In this document: in pieces, positions 51,599 to 59,516 of the stretch
Numbering within the stretch: position 1 is the stretch's first letter
How the letters are laid out: the number at the start of each line of letters is the position of its first letter
From: an uncultured Lachnospiraceae bacterium
Lineage (GTDB): Bacteria > Bacillota > Clostridia > Lachnospirales > Lachnospiraceae
Length of the DNA stretch: 64,000 bases
NCBI GenBank assembly: GCA_910589385.1
Contig: CAJUTU010000002.1
Location: 1 to 64,000, forward strand
Reading direction: 5' to 3'
Position numbers and translations under genes: made by a program
Notes under the pieces: model-generated
What the model was told of the DNA's origin: nothing
The model's input: the letters and a program-made list of their open reading frames with translations, nothing else
Database searches by the model: none

Positions 51599-52564
51599 AT
51601 GGATGATAGAATTGCTCTTTTGATCGATGCGGACAATGTGTCTGCGAAGTATATAAAGCCTATCCTGGACGAATTATCCAAGTATGGAAATATCACATAT
51701 AAAAGGATTTATGGGGACTGGACAAGCCCATATAATCAAAGTTGGAAGGAGGTATTGCTGCAGAACAGCATTACTCCGATCCAGCAGTTCAGTTATACAT
51801 ATGGGAAGAATGCAACGGATTCGGCCATGATCATCGACGCAATGGACATTCTGTACACCAGTGAGCTGGAGGGATTCTGTCTGGTGTCCAGTGACAGTGA
51901 CTTTACGAAGCTTGCCAGCCGTCTCCGCGAAAGCGGCAAGAACGTGATCGGCATGGGCGAGGACAAGACACCGATTCCGTTTAGGAAGGCCTGTGATATT
52001 TTTACGGTTCTGGAACTCCTGCTGGAAGACAGCACCATGGACAATGGAGAGAAAGCAGCGTCTTCTGTTGCAGCAAGGGAGACAAAACGTACCAGTGTAG
52101 GTGTGGCGAAGAGCCAGATAGAGGAAGACGTGGTCAAGATCATTATGGAAAATCAGAATGACGACAGAGAAACCGGTCTCGGTGAAGTAGGGAGCCGTCT
52201 TTTGAAACTATATCCTGATTTTGATGTGCGCCGGTATGGGTACAGCCTTTTGTCAAAATTTCTGGAGACTTTCCCAAGACTGAAGCTGAAACAGGATGGG
52301 ACAAAAGTTTCTGTGATGCTGTATGAGGACAAAAGCAGGAAGGAACTGCAGGAAGAATATATCCTGCACCAGATCAAAACCGCAGGGAAACAGGGCGTAT
52401 CCCTGGGGACGCTGGGTAACAGGATCCGGAATAAATTCGGGGATTTTAAGGTGCATGACTATGGGTATTCCCAGTTCAAGTCGTATATCCAGAGCTTCAA
52501 GGATGTGAAGGTGGAAGACGACGGGGAGCAGAACTGGGCAATCTATACGAAGAATCTGGAATAA
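51599..52564 (+). CDS. NYN-domain ribonuclease-like protein with two OST-HTH/LOTUS domains
   Basis: A 321-residue protein. Residues 1-140 are a NYN/PIN-type domain with acidic pocket residues in ALLIDADNVSAKY, YGKNATDSAMIIDAMD and LVSSDSDFTKLASRL. A short Lys/Thr-rich linker is followed by two copies of an OST-HTH/LOTUS fold (about 165-235 and 245-315), each ending in a YGYS-x-[LF]-x-[KS]-[FY] pattern (YGYSLLSKFLE; YGYSQFKSYIQ). NYN proteins are predicted RNases and LOTUS domains bind RNA or G-quadruplexes. A role in RNA turnover is likely; the target is not known. Confidence 0.88.
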   Translation: MDDRIALLIDADNVSAKYIKPILDELSKYGNITYKRIYGDWTSPYNQSWKEVLLQNSITPIQQFSYTYGKNATDSAMIIDAMDILYTSELEGFCLVSSDSDFTKLASRLRESGKNVIGMGEDKTPIPFRKACDIFTVLELLLEDSTMDNGEKAASSVAARETKRTSVGVAKSQIEEDVVKIIMENQNDDRETGLGEVGSRLLKLYPDFDVRRYGYSLLSKFLETFPRLKLKQDGTKVSVMLYEDKSRKELQEEYILHQIKTAGKQGVSLGTLGNRIRNKFGDFKVHDYGYSQFKSYIQSFKDVKVEDDGEQNWAIYTKNLE

Positions 52565-52682
52565 AGCACTCGGCTTTGATATGCCGCCGTGGAAGTCCGT
52601 CTGCCCGTCAGGGTACGTATTGTGTGATATCCGGGCGGCATAAGTATTTACCAGTATAAATAATTACACAGAAAGAAGAGGG

Positions 52683-54743
52683 ATGTCAATGAGAGCGATT
52701 ATCAATGGAGAACGGTTTGTATTGGGAACCTGCTATTATCCGGAGCATTGGGAGCAGAGTTTATGGGAGGAAGATTTGGACAGGATGCTCCGGACAGGCA
52801 TAGAAGTCATCCGCATTGCGGAATTTGCCTGGAACCTGATCGAGCCAAGAGAAGGGGAATACACATACGAATTCTTTGACCGTTTTCTGGAGCTTGCCCA
52901 CAAGAAAGGGATGAAAGTCATTTTCTGCACTCCTACGGCAACGCCTCCTGCGTGGCTGACGGAGAATTATCCGGAGGTGCTTAACGCAGACCAGGACGGA
53001 AACCTGTACCGCCATGGGGCAAGACGGCATTATAACTATAATTCCCCTGTCTATCAAAAATTCTGCCGGACTATTGTGGAGAAATCTGCTTCCCATTACG
53101 GCAGCAGTCCGGCGGTGATCGGATGGCAGATTGATAATGAAGTAAACTGTGAGTTAAATGAGTTTTATTCAGAAAGTGATTCGGCTGCCTTCCGCCAGTT
53201 CCTTATGGAGAAATATGGGGATATTGAAAATCTGAACCGGGCATGGGGGACGATTTTCTGGAACCAGACCTACAATGAGTGGGAAGAAATTTATGTGCCG
53301 CGCAAGACCGCGCATTACACGAACAATCCGCACCATATGCTGGATTACTATCGTTTTGTGTCGGACAGCGCGCGCAAGTTCGTTCGGATGCAGGCGGACA
53401 TTATACGGAAGTACTGCAAGAACGACGATTTCATTACCACGAACGGGATTTTTGGCAATCTGGACAACCATCAGATGACAAGAGAAAGCCTGGATTTCAT
53501 GACCTATGACTCCTATCCTAATTTTGCGTACTGCCTGGACGACTATGAAGAAAAGAATTTCCTAAAGGACAGGAAGTGGAGCCGTAATCTGGCAGAAACC
53601 CGGTCGCTTTCACCAGTGTTTGGAATTATGGAGCAGCAGAGCGGGGCAAATGGATGGACGACCCGGATGGAAGCGCCGACCCCCAGGCCGGGGCAGATTA
53701 CCCTTTGGACCATGCAGAGCATTGCCCACGGCGCAGATTTTATCAGCTATTTCCGCTGGCGTACCTGTATATTTGGCACGGAGATGTATTGGCACGGCAT
53801 CTTGGACTATTCCGGGCGGGATAACCGGAGACTGAAAGAGATCCAGGAGATTTCCGGGAAACTCTCGTCTATGGCAGAGATCGCAGGCGCACGGTATGCG
53901 GCAAAGGTCGGCGTCCTGAAAGATTATGATAATATCTGGGATGCCCAGCATGACCATTGGCATCAAAGAGTGGACAGCCGCAGCCATAAGTCGTTATTTA
54001 CCGCTCTACAGATGACGCATACACCTTTCGACTATGTTTATCTTGATGAGCAGACAACATTGGAAGAACTGCAAAAATATGAAGTTCTGTTCTATCCCCA
54101 TGGTGTGATCCTGACAGACGAGAGGATGGGACTGCTGGAAAGTTATGTATCCGCAGGCGGAAAGCTTGTGATGGGATGCCGTACCGGGTACAAAGATATC
54201 TTTGGCAGATGTGTGATGGATCATCTTCCTGGAAAGGCAGCGGCTCTTACCGGAACCGATATTCCAGAATACTCTTTTGTTGCTCCTGATGACGGAAAGG
54301 TGATGGCAGACTGGGATGGTACACAGATAGAAGCCGCAGTATTTAATGACCTTCTTGCTCCGACAGGGGAGAATGCGGAAGTACTTGCGCGCTATACTTC
54401 CAGCTATTATGCAGGTACTCCGGCTTTGATCCGCAACCGGTATGGAAAGGGCGAGGCTTATTATTTTGGCGGCGCATTTGCGCTGGATACCGCGAAAGCT
54501 TTTTTGGAAAAGCTGGGAGCGGCGGAACCTTACGGCAGCAGGCTTGTTTTGCCGGAGACTTGCGAACTGGCGGTGCGGGAAAAAGACGGATGGCAGTATC
54601 TGTTTGCTCTGAATTATGTTTCGCAGGCTGTAAAGGCAGAGTTAAAAGAGGACATGTGCGAGCTGTTCAGCAAAGAGCAGATGTGCGGAGAGATTGAGAT
54701 GTCTCCTTATGAAGTGAAGATCTTCAAATGTAAGAGGCAGTAA
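52683..54743 (+). CDS. GH42 beta-galactosidase
   Basis: A 686-residue glycoside hydrolase (684 if started at ATG 52689, which is better spaced from GAGGG). The N-terminal TIM barrel has GTCYYPEHW, the acid/base Glu in WQIDNEVNC (about 153) and the nucleophile in GIMEQQSG. A trimerisation (A4-like) domain and a C-terminal beta domain follow. No signal peptide, so it acts inside the cell on galactosides or arabinosides. It is alone, with no transporter next to it. Its neighbours are RNA and drug-export genes. Confidence 0.92.
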   Translation: MSMRAIINGERFVLGTCYYPEHWEQSLWEEDLDRMLRTGIEVIRIAEFAWNLIEPREGEYTYEFFDRFLELAHKKGMKVIFCTPTATPPAWLTENYPEVLNADQDGNLYRHGARRHYNYNSPVYQKFCRTIVEKSASHYGSSPAVIGWQIDNEVNCELNEFYSESDSAAFRQFLMEKYGDIENLNRAWGTIFWNQTYNEWEEIYVPRKTAHYTNNPHHMLDYYRFVSDSARKFVRMQADIIRKYCKNDDFITTNGIFGNLDNHQMTRESLDFMTYDSYPNFAYCLDDYEEKNFLKDRKWSRNLAETRSLSPVFGIMEQQSGANGWTTRMEAPTPRPGQITLWTMQSIAHGADFISYFRWRTCIFGTEMYWHGILDYSGRDNRRLKEIQEISGKLSSMAEIAGARYAAKVGVLKDYDNIWDAQHDHWHQRVDSRSHKSLFTALQMTHTPFDYVYLDEQTTLEELQKYEVLFYPHGVILTDERMGLLESYVSAGGKLVMGCRTGYKDIFGRCVMDHLPGKAAALTGTDIPEYSFVAPDDGKVMADWDGTQIEAAVFNDLLAPTGENAEVLARYTSSYYAGTPALIRNRYGKGEAYYFGGAFALDTAKAFLEKLGAAEPYGSRLVLPETCELAVREKDGWQYLFALNYVSQAVKAELKEDMCELFSKEQMCGEIEMSPYEVKIFKCKRQ

Positions 54744-54772
54744 CCAAAGGACGGGTGAACTGCAACAAAAAT

Positions 54773-54806
54773 AAGGCTGGGAACCTGTTTTTAGATTCCC
54801 GGCCTT
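54773..54806 (+). terminator. Hairpin after the GH42 gene
   Basis: Arms AAGGCTGGGAA / TTCCCGGCCTT with a 12-base loop containing a T-tract. It runs directly into the -35 box of the next promoter, with only a weak T-tail. Confidence 0.5.
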
Positions 54807-54833
54807 GACAAACATACTAATGGTATGTTAAAC
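54805..54833 (+). promoter_or_regulatory. TetR-gene promoter with palindromic operator in the spacer
   Basis: TTGACA (54805-54810), a 17-base spacer and TTAAAC (54828-54833). The spacer and adjoining bases are a perfect inverted repeat, AACATAC-TAATG-GTATGTT (54811-54829). A repressor bound there would block polymerase, as expected for TetR autoregulation. Confidence 0.75.
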
Positions 54834-54864
54834 TGTCAGCAGTCAGTATGGAGGTGGGAATATC

Positions 54865-55518
54865 ATGGCTCGGAATAAAAACCCGGAGGAAACGGTGAAC
54901 CTGATCTTAGATGTAGCTTACCGACTATTTATGGAAAAAGGCTATGAGTATACTTCTATCCAGGACATTATTGACCATCTGGGGGGGCTTAGCAAAGGGG
55001 CAATCTACCATCATTTTAAATCGAAGGATGATATTTTGATCGCGGTGACAGACCGGATGACAGAGGAATCAAACCAAATGCTGACAAAGATCCGTGACCG
55101 CTCAGATCTGAATGGAATTGAAAAGTTAAAAACCCTTTTCAGCGACTCCCTGAACCGTTCGGTACAGGATGAGATCTTTGCAGTAGCCCCGAATTTCCAT
55201 GACAATCCCAAACTTTTGTGCAGCCTTCTGCATGAGACGATCGAGGAGGCGGCGCCTAAGTATTTTTTCCCGATTATTGAGCAAGGGATTTCCGACGGCA
55301 CCATCCAGACAGACTATCCGGAGCAGCTTGCCGAGCTGATCAGCTTGATTGGAAATGTCTGGATGGATCCGATGATCTTTGACAGTACAGAGGAGGAATC
55401 TTACAGGAAAGCTATGGTGTTTCAGCAGATGCTGAAAGGACTTGGCATTGATATCTTGGATCAGGAGATGATAGACCGGATGCGGGAACTGACTACGATT
55501 TATCAGGAGAAAAAGTAA
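54865..55518 (+). CDS. TetR-family regulator of the MFS exporter
   Basis: A 217-residue TetR protein. The N-terminal HTH domain (about 8-58) reads ILDVAYRLFMEKGYEYTSIQDI and LSKGAIYHHFKSKDDIL (key parts AIYHHFKSK). The remaining helices form the ligand-binding and dimer domain. It is encoded 32 bases downstream of a promoter with a palindrome in its spacer and directly upstream of a small membrane protein and an MFS transporter. Repression of itself and of the exporter, relieved by a transported compound, is likely. Confidence 0.88.
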   Translation: MARNKNPEETVNLILDVAYRLFMEKGYEYTSIQDIIDHLGGLSKGAIYHHFKSKDDILIAVTDRMTEESNQMLTKIRDRSDLNGIEKLKTLFSDSLNRSVQDEIFAVAPNFHDNPKLLCSLLHETIEEAAPKYFFPIIEQGISDGTIQTDYPEQLAELISLIGNVWMDPMIFDSTEEESYRKAMVFQQMLKGLGIDILDQEMIDRMRELTTIYQEKK

Positions 55519-55566
55519 GCATGAATTCTGCCTTGTAAAAGAGGCAGAAAAATTTTCGCAAAATAC

Positions 55567-55583
55567 ATACCGACGTGCGGTAT
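55567..55583. promoter_or_regulatory. Second palindrome before the exporter genes
   Basis: A perfect inverted repeat ATACCG-ACGTG-CGGTAT with the same five-base spacer as the 54811 site. It lies just after the TetR gene. Its half-site shares only part of the first palindrome (ATAC / GTAT), so it may be a weaker or unrelated site. Confidence 0.4.
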
Positions 55584-55629
55584 CGAACAAAGGAGGAACT
55601 ATGAACGTGGTTGTTTTATTACTGTAGTT

Positions 55630-55881
55630 TTGATTTCCAGTATTTTAGCAGGGACATCATCTTCTGCGGCCGGCATGATTGCGGCTGTGGTCGGATGGAA
55701 AAAGAACTCTGCAGAAGCGATCGTCTGTGCAACGATCCTCGTATGTGCCGTAACCAATTTTATCGTGATTTCGCCGGACAATATTGTTTTCGTACTGTTT
55801 GTGCTAAATGAACTTTTTATCGGCGGTTCTTCTATCATGTACCAGATTCTGGCAAACGAGATTGAAAAAATGGAGGTTTAA
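55630..55881 (+). CDS. Small membrane protein before the MFS gene, start unclear
   Basis: An 83-residue frame with a TTG start, two or three hydrophobic helices (AAGMIAAVVGW; AIVCATILVCAVTNFIVI; NIVFVLFVLNELFI) and an acidic tail. A good AGGAGG and ATG at 55601 lie in another frame, and that frame meets TAG after eight codons (MNVVVLLL). A one-base change in the T-rich stretch 55613-55630 would join the two, so either this is a frameshifted gene or the TTG is used. It is four bases from the MFS gene. Not recognised. Confidence 0.5.
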   Translation: MISSILAGTSSSAAGMIAAVVGWKKNSAEAIVCATILVCAVTNFIVISPDNIVFVLFVLNELFIGGSSIMYQILANEIEKMEV

Positions 55882-55884
55882 AGG

Positions 55885-57147
55885 ATGGAACAAAAATTAA
55901 TTTCAAAGGATTTTATGCTGGTGGTGATCGGCCAGATCATTTCGCTGTTTGGCAATGCGGCTATCCGATTTGCACTGCCTCTGTATCTATTAAATCAGAC
56001 AGGTTCTTCCGTGCTTTATGGGACAGTGACAGCCTGCGCGCTTATTCCGGCTATCCTGCTGTCGCCAATAGGTGGTATCGTTGCAGACCGGGTAAATAAA
56101 AGAAATGTGATGGTCGTGCTGGACTTTTTTACAGCGGCGGTCATTCTGGTATTTTCCCTGCTTATGGATGGCGTGAATCTCGTTGTCCTTCTGACCATTA
56201 CCATGATGCTTCTATATGGGATCGCGGGGGCATACCAGCCGTCCGTGCAGGCAAGCATCCCTGCGCTGGTAAGCCCGGAGCATTTTGTGGCGGCAAATTC
56301 CATCATAAATATGATCAGTTCGTTTTCGTCTTTGTTGGGGCCTGTACTTGGCGGGATCTTATATAGCGCCTATGGATTGGAACCGGTGTTATGGGTCTGT
56401 ATGGTATGCTTTTTGCTATCGGCAATCATGGAAATTTTTATTAAAATGCCGTTTGTGAGGCAGTCTTCCAACGGAAATATATGGAAAATGATAAAAGCGG
56501 ATTTTGCAGAAAGTTTCCGTTTTATACATAGAGAAAAACCTGTCATTGGAAATGTCGTGCTTGTAGTCTGTGGGATCAATTTATTTTTGTCGGCAATGAT
56601 TACTGTGGGGATGCCGTATATCATTACAGAGGTATTGGATTTGGGGAACCTGCAGGCGAATCAATTATATGGATTTGCAGAAGGGGCGCTGGCTGCGGGG
56701 GGACTTGCGGGCGGAATCTGTGCAGGCGTTTTTGCAGAGAAGCTGAAAATAGAAAAATCAGGGAATCTACTGGTTGTCTGTTCCATATGTGTATTTCCGA
56801 TCGGGGCCGCGCTGCTGCTTTTTTCATCCGGGCTGGCCGTTTATATGGTCTTGACAGGATGTTGTTTCGTGATCATGTCCTGTTCAACAATTTTTACAGT
56901 ACAGGTGATGTCCTTTGTACAGTCAGAAACACCTCAGAATTTGATCGGAAAGGTGATCGCTGTGATCCTGACCGTTTCCATGTGCGCACAGCCGCTGGGG
57001 AACGCGTTATATGGCGTATTATTTGAAATTTGTAAAGACATGGAATGGGCGGCTGTCCTGTTTTCCGGCGCGGCTTCTCTGGCGATCGCAGTCAGTACGA
57101 AGCAGATCTTTGGAAAGCTTTCTAAGAGAATTGAACCACATTGTTAA
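55885..57147 (+). CDS. MFS multidrug/macrolide-type exporter
   Basis: A 420-residue transporter with about 12 helices. The loop 2-3 motif is GGIVADRVNKRNVMV, a variant of the MFS G-x(3)-D-R-x-G-x-R signature, and the sequence resembles the EntS/MefA-type drug exporters (PLYLLNQTGSSVLYG, PSVQASIPALVSPEHF). It probably exports a hydrophobic compound. GGAGG lies nine bases before the ATG, inside the small membrane gene. The TetR upstream is the likely repressor. Confidence 0.88.
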   Translation: MEQKLISKDFMLVVIGQIISLFGNAAIRFALPLYLLNQTGSSVLYGTVTACALIPAILLSPIGGIVADRVNKRNVMVVLDFFTAAVILVFSLLMDGVNLVVLLTITMMLLYGIAGAYQPSVQASIPALVSPEHFVAANSIINMISSFSSLLGPVLGGILYSAYGLEPVLWVCMVCFLLSAIMEIFIKMPFVRQSSNGNIWKMIKADFAESFRFIHREKPVIGNVVLVVCGINLFLSAMITVGMPYIITEVLDLGNLQANQLYGFAEGALAAGGLAGGICAGVFAEKLKIEKSGNLLVVCSICVFPIGAALLLFSSGLAVYMVLTGCCFVIMSCSTIFTVQVMSFVQSETPQNLIGKVIAVILTVSMCAQPLGNALYGVLFEICKDMEWAAVLFSGAASLAIAVSTKQIFGKLSKRIEPHC

Positions 57148-57221
57148 TTCTTTGTGCTAAATATTTTTTAGTGTGGATAACATATACTGTAATTGCTAAC
57201 AGCAAAGGATATTTTGGCTTT

Positions 57222-57368
57222 ATGGCAAGAACGATAGGCATCGGACGCCAGGATTTTGAAAAAATAAGGAAAAGCAATAATTTTTACGTGGATAAGACGA
57301 AGTTCATAAAAGAATGGTGGGAAGAATTGTTTGAGGGGCTTTCCATATGGGAAGAGAAAACTTATTGA
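57222..57368 (+). pseudogene. Truncated AAA-ATPase (DUF1703-like) N-terminus
   Basis: Forty-eight codons resemble the start of a family of AAA-ATPases with a C-terminal PD-(D/E)XK nuclease, common in this bacterial group: MARTIGIGRQDFEKIRK, SNNFYVDKTKFIKEWWE. The expected P-loop is missing; the sequence departs from the family after WWE and stops. It is a deletion remnant. Confidence 0.7.
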
Positions 57369-57513
57369 CAGTTACAGGGCACATATATTTACCAGAAGTA
57401 TGTTCAACTCTACGTTTAAGACGAATCCGTATCTGGAATGCGCGATCTAAACTGTACCCCTTGTCAAGGACATCCTTATTATGGTATGTAATTTCGTCCT
57501 TATTTTTCCCCAT
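57304..57513 (-). pseudogene. Probable remnant with a conserved N-terminal tag
   Basis: A 69-residue minus-strand frame that starts with MGKNKDEITYHNKDV, a sequence that looks like the start of Rpn-type putative transposase/nuclease proteins, and then departs from it. It overlaps the truncated ATPase remnant on the opposite strand. The stretch 57369-57870 holds no convincing full gene. Confidence 0.35.
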
Positions 57514-57677
57514 GCTTTTTCTCCCCTAAATATAAATCCGTATAGGATGATTACATTATATCAGAAAACTTTCTTGATAGATACTCTTTCATTTAATTTT
57601 TTCAGTTCACCCATCCCTTTGTGCTAGCTTATTCTCAGATTTTTGGTTATGATTCCTTTATCAGACAGAAGACAGGG

Positions 57678-57724
57678 GCAGCCTGTTACTCTGTGAACTG
57701 TAATGTCTGGCTGCAACCGCACAG
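57678..57724 (+). promoter_or_regulatory. Hairpin and GCAACCGCACAG motif before the sigma factor gene
   Basis: GCAGCC (57678-57683) can pair with GGCTGC (57709-57714). The second arm runs into GCAACCGCACAG (57713-57724), which is repeated exactly before the membrane-protein gene at 58609. An AAC-containing -35 element for the ECF sigma factor itself is a plausible reading. Confidence 0.45.
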
Positions 57725-57870
57725 GTGAAATAATTTTTACCGAAAATTGTTTTTTTCCGCGTTTCGATTGTTATATATATTGAGTACTCAAAAAGCATTC
57801 TCGGAAAGGCATTTGCACTCGACAAATGATTTCAGAAAAACGCTCCATATGGCAGGAGGGAGAGTTGCCC

Positions 57871-58383
57871 GTGTTCAGCAGCGGTTTATTGAACCATATT
57901 TTGTACAAAGAAGGCTATCTGGAAAAATTAATAGCGGACAACTATGAAGATATTTATAGATACTGCTGCTATCATCTGGGCCAGCGCCAGACGGCAGAAG
58001 ACATTACGCAGGAGGTATTTCTGAAATTCCTGAACAATCTGGATTCCTATAAGGATTACGGAAAAATAAAGAACTATCTGTATGTCATTGCCGGGAATCT
58101 GATTAAAAATTATTTTAAGAAACCAAAAGAGGTTTGTGCAGATGAAATAGAGGGCCAGGAGGAAGGGGCGCAGGATGACACAGACAATATCCTGGACAGG
58201 ATGATGATCTTAGACGCGCTGTCTGCTTTGGAAAAAACAGAAAAGGACATTGTTATATTGAGATATTATCAAGACCTGCGGATAAAAGATATTTCAAGGA
58301 TTACAGGGATTCCCCTATCGACGGTACGATATAAGCTGAAACGTGCGGAAGCAATACTGAGAGAAAGGCTGGAAACCATATAG
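57871..58383 (+). CDS. ECF-type RNA polymerase sigma factor
   Basis: A 170-residue sigma-70-family protein if started at GTG 57871, ten bases after AGGAGG; an in-frame ATG at 57826 has no ribosome site. Region 2 is DIYRYCCYHLGQRQTAEDITQEVFLKF (key part AEDITQEVF), and region 4 is DISRITGIPLSTVRYKLKRAEA with the HTH (key part GIPLSTVRYKLKR). Region 3 is missing, as in ECF factors. No classical anti-sigma gene follows; the next gene encodes a membrane protein of another kind, then an ABC exporter. The shared motif at 57713 and 58609 suggests self-activation and control of these genes. Confidence 0.85.
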   Translation: MFSSGLLNHILYKEGYLEKLIADNYEDIYRYCCYHLGQRQTAEDITQEVFLKFLNNLDSYKDYGKIKNYLYVIAGNLIKNYFKKPKEVCADEIEGQEEGAQDDTDNILDRMMILDALSALEKTEKDIVILRYYQDLRIKDISRITGIPLSTVRYKLKRAEAILRERLETI

Positions 58384-58440
58384 CCGGAAATGACCGGGAA
58401 AGCTTTGCATTTTCATGCATAAAAATTATTCCAACTGTAC

Positions 58441-58608
58441 GGTTGGATACTGTAAAGAGTATCCAACCCATTCATCAATTCGCAAAATCCATGCTAACGC
58501 ACTTTTGTGTCTGCTGACGCAGCCGCATTTTGCTCATTAATAAATGGGTTGCTAATCCGACAGGTCATTTTCATTGCAATAAATTGCATGTAAACGACCT
58601 GCCGGATT
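58441..58608. repeat. Compound inverted-repeat region of three stem-loops
   Basis: Three stems follow one another: GGTTGGATACT / AGTATCCAACC (58441-58468, perfect 11 bp); AACCCATT / AATGGGTT (58465-58472 with 58543-58550), enclosing GCAAAAT / ATTTTGC and CTGC / GCAG; and AATCCG-A-CAGGTC / GACCTG-C-CGGATT (58554-58608). The first two share the AACC bases, so they cannot both form fully. It fills most of the gap between the sigma factor and membrane-protein genes. No coding potential. Confidence 0.7.
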
Positions 58609-58620
58609 GCAACCGCACAG
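58609..58620 (+). promoter_or_regulatory. GCAACCGCACAG motif, second copy
   Basis: An exact copy of 57713-57724, at the foot of the third stem-loop and 44 bases before the start of the membrane-protein gene. A TATAAT at 58633-58638 lies downstream, without a matching sigma-A -35 box. Confidence 0.45.
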
Positions 58621-58663
58621 CTGGAAACTATTTATAATTCCGATGCAAGGGGGAATAAAGCCT

Positions 58664-59470
58664 ATGAGAAATCGAAAATTAAAAAGACGGCTGGCAGTGC
58701 TGACTGTTCCGCAATACAGTTATGAGGGGCTTGAAAATACCATCGCCAAAGCAAGGGGAATCCAGTTTCATCCAGAGAAACAAAGGATGACAACAAGACA
58801 GTTTTTTCTGGATCAGATTCGTTTTATCCGAAAAGAATTCTGGGGAATGAAGCTGATTTTTACAGCGTTTCTTGCATATTTGCTCCTCTCCGGGGGAGTA
58901 GATCCGGAAAGCTGGCTCTGGACGTTTGTGGCAATCTCCGGACCAGTGCTTTGTCTGGCAAATGCAAATGTACTATGTGATGTTTACCGGCCGGGAATGT
59001 TGGAACTGCAGATGACGGCAAGGAATTCTTTGCAGAAAGTCCTTATTTTCAGGCTTATGGTTTCCGGTGTAATGGATCTGCTGGCCTTTTCTTGCGGAGC
59101 GGCCATATTGACCTTGTGGAAAGGCGTGTACCTGTGGCGGATGTTCCTGTATGCGGTAGTTCCGTATAACCTGATGTGTATGGGCTGCCTGGCAGCCTTG
59201 CACCGTACCCAAGTGGCGTCTGGCATAAAAGATCCTTCGGACTGTGGACATCATATGATCATATACAAGACGGAAGAAAGTCCCCTGCCCTATTGTATGG
59301 CATGGGGAATTGCCATTGTGTTTATTATGATATTATTAAAAACAGAGGGATACCAGATTTTTGAGCCGGAAAATGTAACCGTATGGGTGGCTCTTGCAGC
59401 ATTTTCGACACTGGGAGCCATCCGGGAAATGAAAAAACTGATCCGATACGCTGCATGTAAAGCTGCATAG
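58664..59470 (+). CDS. Membrane protein in the ECF-ABC cluster, unknown function
   Basis: A 268-residue protein starting at ATG 58664 behind AAGGGGG. A cytoplasmic N-terminus of about 75 residues (with TVPQYSYEGLENTIAKAR) precedes five or six membrane helices (cores MKLIFTAFLAYLLLSGG, VAISGPVLCLANAN, MVSGVMDLLAFSCGAAIL, YAVVPYNLMCMGCLAAL, GIAIVFIMILLK). The sequence resembles no transporter family I can name. It lies between the sigma factor and ABC genes and could be a membrane partner of the exporter or a sensor that controls the sigma factor. Confidence 0.7.
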   Translation: MRNRKLKRRLAVLTVPQYSYEGLENTIAKARGIQFHPEKQRMTTRQFFLDQIRFIRKEFWGMKLIFTAFLAYLLLSGGVDPESWLWTFVAISGPVLCLANANVLCDVYRPGMLELQMTARNSLQKVLIFRLMVSGVMDLLAFSCGAAILTLWKGVYLWRMFLYAVVPYNLMCMGCLAALHRTQVASGIKDPSDCGHHMIIYKTEESPLPYCMAWGIAIVFIMILLKTEGYQIFEPENVTVWVALAAFSTLGAIREMKKLIRYAACKAA

Positions 59471-59516
59471 CAGCAACGGTAAATAGTAACGCCCCTTGAT
59501 ATAGGAGGAAGAGCAG

